From Kiritimatiellia bacterium (GTDB lineage: Bacteria > Verrucomicrobiota > Kiritimatiellia > UBA8416 > JABMPJ01): a stretch of 32,690 nucleotides of DNA. Both the position numbers and the translations under genes were made by a program. The stretch lies in NCBI GenBank assembly GCA_016783675.1, contig JADHWE010000029.1, forward strand, positions 1-32,690, read 5' to 3'. Shown piece by piece: positions 1 to 7,711 of the stretch (positions are counted from its first letter, which is position 1; every line of letters starts with the position of its first letter). The notes under the pieces are model-generated. The model saw nothing but the letters and a program-made list of their open reading frames with translations. It was not told where the DNA came from and searched no databases.

Positions 1-65
1 GGCTCGCTCGGAGAGCTCGCCCTACCTGATCGTGGGTAAGGTAGGGCGAGCTCTCCGAGCGAGCC
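1..65. repeat. REP-like palindrome doublet (type A/A)
   Basis: Two 27-base arms, 1-27 and 39-65, are perfect reverse complements separated by 11 bases. Each arm, read outward from the spacer, starts AGGTAGGGC. It therefore has a GTAG foot followed directly by a small hairpin: GGC pairs with GCC, then a GA/GA mismatch, GCTC pairs with GAGC, loop TCC. A GTAG foot plus an imperfect hairpin, arranged as inverted pairs, is the hallmark of REP/BIME (REPIN) elements mobilised by RAYT transposases. No such transposase is in the window. Related doublets lie at 542-614 and 27080-27162. Confidence 0.85.
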
Positions 66-85
66 GGGACGGCCGGAGGTGGAAG

Positions 86-547
86 ATGATACAGACACCC
101 GAAATGGACCGTATTCAGCACGAGATGCAGCCGGGCGTTATCACGCAGGACGGCTTTCTCGGAACAGACCACCGCAGTCTCCAGGAGATCCTGGACCACG
201 ATGACGCAACGGTGAGACGCCTCAACCTGACGCACAAGGCGATCGCGGCGCGGATGTGCGAGCTGCGCGATGAAGGGGAGAAGGGGTTGGGCGAGACGAT
301 CTCGGTGCCGCCGAACTTCGACATCCGCGTCGACAGCGTGCGTGGTAAACTGCCTTGTCCTTTCCTCGGAGGCACGATCGTTCAGAAGCTTAACACCTCG
401 CTACGCAACACGCGGTTGGGACGGGAAGTGACTTACACCGACCTCAACATCCACATGATCGAGGAGCACGGCTTCTACGAGGGCTACGGTTCGCTGTTCC
501 GGATGGCGCCGGAGGAGCTGGTGGAGATTCTGGAGGTGGAGAGGTAG
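86..547 (+). CDS. conserved-looking hypothetical protein between two REP doublets
   Basis: This encodes a 153-residue protein with no signal peptide or membrane segment. The ATG at 86 is chosen because GGAGGTGGAAG lies just upstream. A longer reading from GTG at 32 would translate the REP palindrome and is unlikely. Notable short segments are QPGVITQDGFLGTDHRSL near the start, a central VDSVRGKLPCPF, and IHMIEEHGFYEGYGS near the C-terminus. The protein looks soluble, globular and mildly acidic. I believe relatives exist as unnamed proteins in other bacteria, but I cannot assign a function. The stop codon is the TAG of the GTAG foot of the downstream REP element, so the original C-terminus may have been altered by that insertion. 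Confidence 0.75.
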   Translation: MIQTPEMDRIQHEMQPGVITQDGFLGTDHRSLQEILDHDDATVRRLNLTHKAIAARMCELRDEGEKGLGETISVPPNFDIRVDSVRGKLPCPFLGGTIVQKLNTSLRNTRLGREVTYTDLNIHMIEEHGFYEGYGSLFRMAPEELVEILEVER

Positions 548-614
548 GGCGAGCTCTCCGAGCGAGCCGGGCACAGTGTTGACTCACGGCTCGCTGGGGA
601 CAGCTCGCCCTACC
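542..614. repeat. REP-like palindrome doublet (types A and B)
   Basis: Arm 542-568 is identical to the 39-65 arm (type A). Arm 588-614 is a type B variant on the opposite strand. In type B the stem GCTC/GAGC has become GCTG/CAGC and the loop TCC has become TCCC. Pairing is preserved by a double compensatory change, while the GTAG foot, the GGC/GCC stem and the GA/GA mismatch are unchanged. The element starts inside the last codons of the upstream gene and supplies its stop. Confidence 0.85.
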
Positions 615-638
615 CGGTGCGTACGATCGAGCAAGCAA

Positions 639-668
639 AACGGGCGCGGCCTTGCGGCAGCGCCCGTT
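639..668 (-). terminator. Rho-independent terminator of the superoxide reductase gene
   Basis: A 9-bp stem AACGGGCGC/GCGCCCGTT encloses an inner GCC-TTGC-GGC hairpin. On the minus strand it is followed by TTTTGC, and it lies about 25 bases past the stop codon at 693. Confidence 0.8.
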
Positions 669-692
669 CGGTGTTTGCGTTGTCTTGGAGAT

Positions 693-1136
693 CTATATCT
701 CGACTTCTGCCATCCAGTTGCCGTGGACGTTGCAGTTCTCGATCGCGGTGAGCGTGCCCTTGGGGTCGTTCAAGTGCAGCGCGGCACCGGGGTTGCAGGC
801 GCCCGGCGAGAGCCACACGCGTGAGATGAATTTGTAGTTCACATAGTAGTCGATACAGCGGATGAAGTGGGCATCCTCCATCACGTGCAGGATTTCGCCG
901 ACGCGCACATGCACGTCCGTGCAGCACTGGTTCGGAACCAGGCCACATTCCTTTACCACGACGATCTGCGGAATATGCTTCTTTTCCGCTTCGGTCAGGT
1001 TGTCCGCATCGGCCGGCTGCTTGATGGCGTCCGGATTCTCTTTGAAGGCATCCTGCGTCGCCCGGCAGACGAGGCAGACCTCCGGGGCTTCGTTGAACTC
1101 GATGTGTCCGCAGACACCGCATTCGTATGTTGTCAT
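693..1136 (-). CDS. sor: superoxide reductase (desulfoferrodoxin-type) with N-terminal rubredoxin-like domain
   Basis: This reduces superoxide to hydrogen peroxide without making oxygen, the typical anaerobe strategy, in the cytoplasm. The protein has 147 residues. Residues 4-26 form a rubredoxin-like knuckle (CGVC ... CLVC; Cys6, 9, 21, 24), the likely electron-entry site. The catalytic domain starts near residue 50. Ligands of the Fe(His)4(Cys) centre are all visible: His54 (in KKHIP), His84 and His90 (six apart), then Cys135 and His138 in ENCNVHGNW. Lys53 matches the catalytic lysine of the family. The N-terminal cysteines are spaced as in rubrerythrin C-termini rather than as in desulforedoxin. 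AGGAG stands upstream of the ATG and a terminator follows. It appears monocistronic. The peroxide produced could be handled by the rubrerythrin encoded at 8335-8907. Confidence 0.93.
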   Translation of the reverse strand: MTTYECGVCGHIEFNEAPEVCLVCRATQDAFKENPDAIKQPADADNLTEAEKKHIPQIVVVKECGLVPNQCCTDVHVRVGEILHVMEDAHFIRCIDYYVNYKFISRVWLSPGACNPGAALHLNDPKGTLTAIENCNVHGNWMAEVEI

Positions 1137-1247
1137 TGTCTGTTTCTCCTTTTAGGGAATGGCTTCCCCACTATGTTCATTATCACGGTTTACGGCACCG
1201 ATCATGACGCGCCTTGGGCTGGATTGCAAGCCTTGGACGACTCAAAA

Positions 1248-1311
1248 GAACCGTGGATGGACACGAATGAACACGGATGAATTCGTGTCTATTCGTGTCC
1301 ATTCGTGGTTC
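1248..1311. repeat. imperfect inverted repeat (ACACGAATG-type)
   Basis: Two 28-base arms, 1248-1275 and 1284-1311, match with about five mismatches around an 8-base spacer. Units such as ACACGAATG and ATTCGTGT recur within it. The right arm overlaps the last codons and stop of the permease gene on the minus strand, so it may act as its terminator. Confidence 0.65.
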
Positions 1312-2386
1312 GCTCCCGATGCCCTCCGGACAACTTGGACTTCAGTTTTCGGACCCAGGGAATGGCAAGGAGAACCAGCAAGACGATGGCGGTCACGCTT
1401 CGCCACGGGGCGGTATGCGCCGTCTCGACGGCGATGTCGACGCGCAGGACCGTGGCAGGGACCCAGATGTCCATGAGCATGCCGGAGCCCAGCGCTGTCA
1501 AGCCGACCGAAACAAGAAACGCGATGCCGGCGCGCGTGCCGAACATGCGCCAGATCGTGGTGATGGCGGCGGCATTGGTGGCCGGGCCGGTCATCAGGAA
1601 AACCAGGGCGGCGCCGGGGGAGACCCCCTTCAGAATCATAGCGGCGGCGATGGGGATCGATGCCGTCGCACAGACGTAGATCGGTATCCCGAGCGCCAGC
1701 ATCAGCAGCATGGCCGGAAGGCCCTCGCCGACATGCTCGGTAAACAGGCTCTCCGGCACAAAGGCGGAGATGATACCGGCAATCACAAGTCCGGCCAGGA
1801 GCGGACCGCTGACATCATTCACGAGTGTGACGAAGCCGTGTCGCATGGCGCTCGCAAACCGGTTTCCCTCGGCATGGCCGCCGCCGCAGGCATCGTCGCA
1901 ATGATCTTCCGATGTGCTTTCGGCCGGGCTGACCAGGTCGACAATGCCGCCTCCGAGTACACCGCTGACAAAGGCGCACAGCGTGCGGAAAATAGCGAAG
2001 ACGGGGCCCATCAGGCTGATGGTTGCCAGGAGACTGTCGATGCCGGTCTGTGGTGTCGAAATGAGGAACGCCGACGTTGCGCCGTGTCCGGCCTTATGGC
2101 GCCGGAGCGAAGCCGCCACGGGAATGACGCTGCAGGAGCAGAGCGGGAGCGGGATGCCCAGCAGGGACGCCTTCATGATGGGCCAGATGCCCCGGCCGCC
2201 AAGATGGTCCTCCACCAGCCGGGTAGAGATGAACATGGAGAGTACGCCGGCCATGAAGAACCCGAACAGCAGGAACGGGGCCATCGCCGTTAACGTGTGC
2301 CAGGCGGCCTGTAGGACATCCAACACCATGGCACTGTTATACCACGACCGTCCGAATCCAGCGAACCAAAAGCTCCTCCCGTTCAT
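1289..2386 (-). CDS. SO_0444-type Cu/Zn efflux permease (ArsP/DUF318 superfamily)
   Basis: This is a 365-residue polytopic inner-membrane permease, probably exporting a thiophilic metal or metalloid. The family marker PLCSCSVIP is at residues 81-89, followed by STPQTGIDS near 110-118; together these point to the SO_0444 branch rather than a classic arsenical permease. A second half-repeat carries FLMTGPATNAA. Between the halves a hydrophilic loop (about residues 152-175) contains DHCDDACGGGH, a likely metal-binding patch. Start: ATG at 2386 has AGGTGG upstream. An internal ATG at 2329 (MVLDVLQAAWH) matches the usual start of the family better but lacks a clear ribosome binding site. The C-terminal residues (ERTTNGHE) and stop lie in an interspersed repeat, so the tail is probably acquired. 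Confidence 0.85.
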   Translation of the reverse strand: MNGRSFWFAGFGRSWYNSAMVLDVLQAAWHTLTAMAPFLLFGFFMAGVLSMFISTRLVEDHLGGRGIWPIMKASLLGIPLPLCSCSVIPVAASLRRHKAGHGATSAFLISTPQTGIDSLLATISLMGPVFAIFRTLCAFVSGVLGGGIVDLVSPAESTSEDHCDDACGGGHAEGNRFASAMRHGFVTLVNDVSGPLLAGLVIAGIISAFVPESLFTEHVGEGLPAMLLMLALGIPIYVCATASIPIAAAMILKGVSPGAALVFLMTGPATNAAAITTIWRMFGTRAGIAFLVSVGLTALGSGMLMDIWVPATVLRVDIAVETAHTAPWRSVTAIVLLVLLAIPWVRKLKSKLSGGHRERTTNGHE

Positions 2387-2648
2387 CTACAACCACCTAT
2401 CGCACGCACCCTCTGATCCTGAGCTACTTTTTCGCCGGGTGGGGCACCAAGCCTACAGCAACGGCCATCCTGTAGGCCCGATGCCCTCATCGGGCGTTTC
2501 GCCCATTGGGTGAACAGATCGCGGAGTCACTAAGGATCAGCGACGCACCTTCCGCCCGTGAATCTCCTTGTTTGACCGGACAGTGATCCCTTAGCATGAG
2601 CGTGGTGGGAGAGGGGCAGACAAGCGTCCTCTCTCCAAAGGTTGAACT
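2387..2648. other. divergent intergenic region
   Basis: This 262-base region lies between the divergent permease and histidine kinase genes and holds the promoters of both. It contains a REP-like double hairpin (listed separately). It also holds a loose inverted pair, CTAAGGATCA near 2530 against TGATCCCTTAG near 2585. I see no convincing -35/-10 pair and no coding sequence. Confidence 0.5.
2451..2495. repeat. second REP-like family: GTAG foot plus hairpin
   Basis: GTAG at 2472-2475 is followed at once by a perfect 8-bp hairpin, GCCCGATG-CCCT-CATCGGGC (2476-2495). Just upstream GCCTACAG (2451-2458) pairs with CTGTAGGC (2470-2477), so the foot also sits in an alternative stem and a CTAC copy faces it. 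The foot-plus-hairpin logic matches the elements at 1-65 and 542-614, but the stem sequence is unrelated. It could also serve as a transcription terminator, although no T-run follows. Confidence 0.6.
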
Positions 2649-4382
2649 ATGTCCGAAAACGAACTCAACACCGGCGATCTGCTTCACGACGTCGAGGTGC
2701 TGCATGAACGTGCACGGGTCTTGCATGCTTCACTGGATGAGGAGGCGGTGCTTGATATCACCCGGCTGCGGGATGAGCTGGGCCAGATCCTGAAAGAGTG
2801 TTCCAACGGGCTCTGCAGCGCCGGAAAGCAGTTTGAAGCTGAGATTGAGCGTCGGCGCCTGACCGAAGGGGAACTTCGCAAGGAACGTGACCGGATCAGC
2901 AAGTACCTCGATATCACCGGCTCGATCGTAGTGGTGCTTGGCCGGGATGGTGCCGTTGTGCTGATCAACCAGGCCGGGTGCGAAGCGCTGGGCTGCGAGG
3001 AGTCCGATATTGTCGGCCAGGACTGGTTCAAGAACTTCGTTCCGCAGGAAGACCGGGTCGCAACGCGAGAGGCCTTTGGCCAATTGATGGCCGGCCAGCT
3101 CGAGAACGTTGAACGTTTTGAGAACCGCGTGGTGACCCGTGGGCGCGGACTCCGAATGATCGCCTGGCGCAATGCGATCGTGTATGACGAAGAGGGCGCC
3201 ATTAGCGGCACACTCAGCTCGGGCGAGGATATCACAGACCGTCGTCGCATGGAGGTGGCCCTGCGCGAGAGTGAACGCCTGGACGCGGTCGGGGCACTGG
3301 CCGAGACCGTCTCGCAGAACTTCGGCAACATTCTGACGGCCATTGACGGATACGCCTCGTTCCTGGTCGATAGCCTGATTCCCGATACGCGCGCCCATCG
3401 GCATGCGCAGCGCATCGTGGATGCGACGCGCCATGCTTCCGAACTTACCCGGCGCCTGATGCATGTCGCGAAGGCCAGTACGGCGGGGGCGATCAGCGTG
3501 CAGTCCGTTTCCCTCAGCGATGTGGTGCGCCGCACGCTTGAACTGTTGGATCACGTGTTTGTTCCGCGCAACGTGCAGGCGGTGGTGCGCTCGGCCTCGT
3601 TGCCCCACGTGGAGGTGGATGGCGACCAGCTCATCGACGTTCTGATGAGCATCATGACCAATTCGGCCGAGGCCATGCCCCAGGGGGGCCTGATCACGAT
3701 TGACACGATCGAGCGCCGCATCATGAAGCCGCGCGTGAACCCGAAGGCCAAGGGCGGTGTATTCGTGGGCTTGCGGATTCGCGACACGGGCGTAGGGATG
3801 AACCGTTCGGTGGTGCGGCATATCTTCGAGCCGCTCTTCACAACCAAAGAGAAATCGCAGTCCCTCGGTCTCGGCCTGCCGCTGGCGCAGAACATCATCC
3901 AGGGCATGGGGGGCTGGATCGATGTGCGCAGCCGCGAGGGGACGGGTACGATCTTCCGCGTGTTCCTGCGCAAAGACACCGAGGTGCGTCCGGAGGTGCC
4001 GGTTGTGCTGGAGGGGCAGAGCGTACTCGTGGTGGATGACTCGCCCGAGGAGATGTTGCTCATGCGGGCCGCGCTGCAGGATTCCGGCCACACGGTCTAC
4101 TCGGCGAGTGATGCGAATATGGCCCTGCGAAGCTTCCGCGAACGCAGCGAGGAAATCTCGGTGGCGGTGATCGATTTCATGATACCGACGTCAGGCGGCG
4201 TGGCATTGCCGGAGCAGATCTTGAACATGGACCCGCAGGCGTCGATCATTGTGACATCAGGCTTCTCGCGCGAATACGTGCGCGAGCATCTGTCGTCCTC
4301 GTCGTGGACGTTCCTGCAGAAGCCCTATACCGCCGAGCAGTTCGCGGAAACGGTGACGCGCGTCCTGAAGCGGCGCCAGTAG
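2649..4382 (+). CDS. hybrid PAS-histidine kinase-receiver protein lacking the phospho-acceptor histidine
   Basis: This 577-residue soluble protein is laid out like NtrB/CckA hybrid kinases. It has a coiled N-terminus (1-80), a PAS domain (about 85-195), a dimerisation/phosphoacceptor helix (210-280), an ATPase domain (about 315-450) and a receiver (460-577). The ATPase boxes look intact: an N-box with Asn in IMTNSAEAM, G1 DTGVGM, F-box IFEPLFTTK, G2 GLGLPLAQN. The receiver keeps Asp463/Asp464, the phosphorylatable Asp509, Ser/Thr in VTSG and Lys558. The phosphoacceptor motif, normally AHDFNN, reads SQNFGN. Gln223 (CAG at 3315-3317) replaces the histidine and no nearby histidine substitutes. 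Canonical autophosphorylation should be impossible. The protein may act as a phosphatase, a scaffold, an ATP-gated switch, or a receiver fed by another kinase. The ribosome binding site is weak (AAGG). The gene converges on the small gene at 4387. Confidence 0.9.
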   Translation: MSENELNTGDLLHDVEVLHERARVLHASLDEEAVLDITRLRDELGQILKECSNGLCSAGKQFEAEIERRRLTEGELRKERDRISKYLDITGSIVVVLGRDGAVVLINQAGCEALGCEESDIVGQDWFKNFVPQEDRVATREAFGQLMAGQLENVERFENRVVTRGRGLRMIAWRNAIVYDEEGAISGTLSSGEDITDRRRMEVALRESERLDAVGALAETVSQNFGNILTAIDGYASFLVDSLIPDTRAHRHAQRIVDATRHASELTRRLMHVAKASTAGAISVQSVSLSDVVRRTLELLDHVFVPRNVQAVVRSASLPHVEVDGDQLIDVLMSIMTNSAEAMPQGGLITIDTIERRIMKPRVNPKAKGGVFVGLRIRDTGVGMNRSVVRHIFEPLFTTKEKSQSLGLGLPLAQNIIQGMGGWIDVRSREGTGTIFRVFLRKDTEVRPEVPVVLEGQSVLVVDDSPEEMLLMRAALQDSGHTVYSASDANMALRSFRERSEEISVAVIDFMIPTSGGVALPEQILNMDPQASIIVTSGFSREYVREHLSSSSWTFLQKPYTAEQFAETVTRVLKRRQ

Positions 4383-4386
4383 AAGG

Positions 4387-4563
4387 CTAATCCTCAATCG
4401 GCATCGGATTGCAGAGATTCTTCTCTGAGTCCGCCACGCGTCCGCAGTTGAAGCAGATGAACTGGGGGTTCTTGACCAGTTCCTTGATGGCGCTGAAGTT
4501 CTTCTGGCTAACCAGCACACAGAGATGTCCCGTGTGGTCGCCCTTGCAAGTTGCATCACTCAT
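4387..4563 (-). CDS. small zinc-ribbon-like protein, unknown function
   Basis: This encodes a 58-residue protein. The start at 4563 is chosen because AAGGATAAGACTC lies upstream; a reading from 4599 adds 12 residues but has no such site. There is one early cysteine (CKGDHTGHLC) and a C-terminal motif ICFNCGRVADSEKNLCNP, which looks like a metal knuckle with at least three Cys. The segment IKELVKNPQFIC recalls small conserved proteins I have seen, always unnamed. It is the last gene of a minus-strand run following zwf (about 40 bases). Role unknown; perhaps a metal- or redox-linked regulator or chaperone. Confidence 0.75.
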   Translation of the reverse strand: MSDATCKGDHTGHLCVLVSQKNFSAIKELVKNPQFICFNCGRVADSEKNLCNPMPIED

Positions 4564-4603
4564 GAGTCTTATCCTTGTCTTAGTTTTTTCTGAAGCCAAC
4601 CGG

Positions 4604-6079
4604 TTACTGTCGCCACACCGTTCCCGCTTTCACGGCCAGGTCCATGGCCTCGGCCGGTCCGGTGCTGCCGAAGGGGTAAGGTAACGGTCTGACACGGTTC
4701 TCGTCAATCGCGTGAAGCACGGGCGTGAAAACGTCCCAGGCCGCTGCCAATTCCTGGCTGCCGATGAAGAGACTCTTTTCGCCCTGGATCACGTCCAGCA
4801 GCAGGTCTTCATAGGCATCCGGGATCAGCTCGGAGAAGGCCGTGTCGTACTGCAGGTCCAGGTCGCGGGCCTCCAGGTCCATTTCGAGGCCGGGGACCTT
4901 GTTGGTGATTCGGAAGCTGATGGATTCATCGGGCTGCACGCGAATCACCAGCTCGTTGGGGTGGGGACATCCCTCGGGACCGCAGAAGACACAGTTATCG
5001 AGATCGCGGAAGAGGATCCTGATCTCCGTGGTCTTCCGGTCGAGGGCCTTGCCGGCGCGGAGCAGGAACGGAACGCCTTGCCACCGGGGGTTGTCTATGT
5101 GCAGACGCGCCGCCGCATACGTACAGACCAGTGAGTCGTCGGGGACCGTCTCATCGTCAGCGTATCCGGGATGCGGAGGATCACCATCTTCCGACGCGGT
5201 ATACTGCCCGAGCACCAGGTCATCCAGTTCGACCGTCTCCATGCATTTCAGCACCCGGACCTTCTCTTTGCGGATGGCCCCCGAGGCGAGGTGGTCGGGA
5301 GGCTCCATGGCGACGAGGGAAAGGATCTGGAGCAGGTGGTTCTGGACCACGTCGCGAATGATGCCGTACTGGTCGAAGTAACCACCGCGGCCCTCCACCC
5401 CGAGCTGTTCGGCCCAGGATATCTGCACACTCCTGATGTGTTCCCGGTTCCAGAGCGGCTCAAAGATCCGGTTGGCAAAACGGAGAACGAGCAGGTTCTG
5501 AATCACCTCTTTGCCGAGGTAGTGGTCGATGCGGAACGTCTGGTTGTCCGAGAAGACGAGACTGAGTTCGTGGACCAGTTCATCGGATGAGTCGCGGTCG
5601 TGCCCGAACGGTTTCTCGATCACCACGCGCGACCAGGGCGCGGTCTCGCCGCAGTAGACGAAGCCGGCGCTGCCTATGGCGCGTGCCACGTCGAGAAAGA
5701 TGGATGGCGGGATCGCAAGATAGAAGAGGCGATTGGTGCGGCTGTGCGGCTCATACTGCTGCAGGTGCATGAACAGGTCGAGAAAGGCATCGGTGGAACC
5801 GTACTGGCCGCTGACATAGTGGCAACGATCCAGGAAGGCTTCCATCTTCTCCGCGCAGTCCTTCTCGCCGGGGGTGTAGCGGCATGTCAGGTACTCCGTG
5901 ATGCGGGCCCGGAACTCCTCGTGGCTCATTTCGGATCGCGCGAAGCCGGTGATCGTCAGTTCTGCCGGCAGGAAGCCCTGGCAGTACAGCGCAAACAGGG
6001 CGGGGAAAATCTTGCGCTTGGCCAGGTCTCCCGAGGCGCCCACAACAACAACCGATAGCGTATCCAGCTCAGTGTTCAT
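4604..6079 (-). CDS. zwf: glucose-6-phosphate 1-dehydrogenase
   Basis: This oxidises glucose 6-phosphate to 6-phosphogluconolactone, making NADPH at the entry of the oxidative pentose phosphate pathway. The length of 491 residues is usual. The nucleotide-binding loop GASGDLAKRK is at 14-23, EKPFG at 155-159, and the substrate/active-site signature RIDHYLGKE at 183-191. The start ATG at 6079 has GGAGTGAGGG upstream. It begins 6 bases after the dsbD stop, so the two genes are almost certainly cotranscribed. Placing an NADPH source in a run of thioredoxin-fold and peroxide-defence genes suggests its job here is reductant supply. Confidence 0.96.
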   Translation of the reverse strand: MNTELDTLSVVVVGASGDLAKRKIFPALFALYCQGFLPAELTITGFARSEMSHEEFRARITEYLTCRYTPGEKDCAEKMEAFLDRCHYVSGQYGSTDAFLDLFMHLQQYEPHSRTNRLFYLAIPPSIFLDVARAIGSAGFVYCGETAPWSRVVIEKPFGHDRDSSDELVHELSLVFSDNQTFRIDHYLGKEVIQNLLVLRFANRIFEPLWNREHIRSVQISWAEQLGVEGRGGYFDQYGIIRDVVQNHLLQILSLVAMEPPDHLASGAIRKEKVRVLKCMETVELDDLVLGQYTASEDGDPPHPGYADDETVPDDSLVCTYAAARLHIDNPRWQGVPFLLRAGKALDRKTTEIRILFRDLDNCVFCGPEGCPHPNELVIRVQPDESISFRITNKVPGLEMDLEARDLDLQYDTAFSELIPDAYEDLLLDVIQGEKSLFIGSQELAAAWDVFTPVLHAIDENRVRPLPYPFGSTGPAEAMDLAVKAGTVWRQ

Positions 6080-6085
6080 GCGCCC

Positions 6086-7678
6086 TCACTCCTGCTCCCT
6101 GCGTAACAATACCACATATGTCGGCAAGCCAATTGCATCGAACCGATCCAGCATGGCCTTTGTCTCGGGCTGCGCGACGTCTTCGGCCTGGACCTTGACC
6201 CGGACGAAGTCCTCCAGGGCTGCCAAGACGGCCGGGTCCTTGAACGTGGTCTTATCCATCTTGAGACAGTTCTTGCACCAGCTTGCCCAGAAATCGATGA
6301 ATACTGGCTGCCCGGTTTGCGCGGCCGTTGCCAGGGCGGCATCCAGCGAGGTCAACCACCCGCTCTCGGCCTGTGCGTGTTGGGCGGCCACGACCGCTTC
6401 ACGCGACGCCGCACTGCGCGAGAGCAGGAGCGATACACCGAGCTTGCCGTACCACAGGGCGAACAAGAGGATGATAACCCCGAAGCCCATCTTGACCCGT
6501 TCCATCCACTTGCCCGGCTTGGGCAGGAACGAGAGACCTGCACCGGCAAACGGCCACGGTAGGGCCATGCCGACGCCGAGCAGGAAGGGCAGGAGCAGTC
6601 CCACGCCGGAGCCCCGTGCATGGAGGTCGGCCGCCAGGAGGAGAACGGAGATCAACACCGGTGCCACGCAGGCGCCAGCCAGCAGGGCGGCGATTCCCCC
6701 GAGCAGGATGGCGGTGATGAAGCCGCCCTGGCGCTTGGGACCGGCCTTGGCCTGGAAGCGTGAAAGATCGATGATGAAGACATCGAACATCGCGAGCGAG
6801 AGGGCGATGAAGATGACCGCGATTCCCAGGTTGAACCAGGGCGAGGCGTTCAGGGAACCGAACTTCGTGCCCGTCAGGATAACGACGAGTCCCAGCATGC
6901 CGTAGACCACGGCAATGCCGAGTCCGTAGGCCGCACCGAGAACGAACCCTCGCGCGCGGGATCCGGCTTGGGCTCCGGCGCCAATGATGGCGATATTGAT
7001 GGGGATCATCGGAAGGACGCAGGGCGTCAGGTTCAGCGCCAGCCCGCCTACCAGGATCAGGAGAATCACCAGCCACGCGCCACGGGTTTCAAAGGCGGTA
7101 CGCAGCGCATCATCCTGTGCCTTGCCGCTGCGGGCCTCCTCGATGAAGGCGATGAACGGTTCGGATTTCAGGTACCCGGCATGTGTTCCGGAGATGCGGA
7201 ATGCGTCCAGGGCCGCCAACCATCCCGCCGGCGCCGCTTCGGCCGGCTCATCCGTGGCCGCCACATCCGGCGGCATATGCTCGCCGCCGAGCGTAAACGA
7301 CTCGGTCATGGGGCGGAAGCAGATGGATTGGTTGCAGGCCTGGTAGCCGACCTGCAGGGCGATTCCTTCGGCGGGAACGACCGAGGGGCGGTACGTGAAT
7401 GTGACGTCGTGGTCGAACACGCCGACATCTTCGCCGCTGAGAGGGTCGGGTTTCAGCTTAGGGGTCGGCACCTGCAGCGGGGTCAGCTCCACAGCCTCGG
7501 CAGTGATGGAAACCTGCTCCGCGTAGACATAGTGGTGGGTCGGTACGACAAACCGGACCACCACGCTGGGCTGTCCGGCGGCTGCTTCGAGTGCGGCACT
7601 GACCGCTACCTCTTCGTCTTGCGCATAGCCGGTGGCTACAAGCGCCAACATGAGCAGACAGGTCATAATATGTCGCAT
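6086..7678 (-). CDS. dsbD: thiol:disulfide interchange protein DsbD
   Basis: This passes electrons from cytoplasmic thioredoxin across the inner membrane to periplasmic thiol proteins. The protein has 530 residues. A signal peptide (about 1-19) leads into a periplasmic N-domain with the Cys pair Cys115/Cys120 (ACNQSICF). A central eight-helix-type membrane domain follows, with its two conserved cysteines in LNLTPCVLPM and AGACVAPVL. The C-terminal thioredoxin domain has the active site WCKNC (Cys468/471). All three redox pairs are present, so it should be functional. It follows ftnA by 33 bases and precedes zwf by 6. Likely clients include the thioredoxin-like lipoprotein at 11209-11697 and the DUF255 protein, both predicted to be exported. 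Confidence 0.95.
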   Translation of the reverse strand: MRHIMTCLLMLALVATGYAQDEEVAVSAALEAAAGQPSVVVRFVVPTHHYVYAEQVSITAEAVELTPLQVPTPKLKPDPLSGEDVGVFDHDVTFTYRPSVVPAEGIALQVGYQACNQSICFRPMTESFTLGGEHMPPDVAATDEPAEAAPAGWLAALDAFRISGTHAGYLKSEPFIAFIEEARSGKAQDDALRTAFETRGAWLVILLILVGGLALNLTPCVLPMIPINIAIIGAGAQAGSRARGFVLGAAYGLGIAVVYGMLGLVVILTGTKFGSLNASPWFNLGIAVIFIALSLAMFDVFIIDLSRFQAKAGPKRQGGFITAILLGGIAALLAGACVAPVLISVLLLAADLHARGSGVGLLLPFLLGVGMALPWPFAGAGLSFLPKPGKWMERVKMGFGVIILLFALWYGKLGVSLLLSRSAASREAVVAAQHAQAESGWLTSLDAALATAAQTGQPVFIDFWASWCKNCLKMDKTTFKDPAVLAALEDFVRVKVQAEDVAQPETKAMLDRFDAIGLPTYVVLLRREQE

Positions 7679-7711
7679 GGCTTTCCTCTGTCTCCGGGGG
7701 GAATCCTGTTA

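Noticed and set aside
1277-2293. Long open frame antisense to the permease
   Set aside because: Its product is rich in Arg, Gly, Ala, His and Asp without domain features, typical of the complementary frame of a GC-rich gene; the permease on the other strand is unmistakable.
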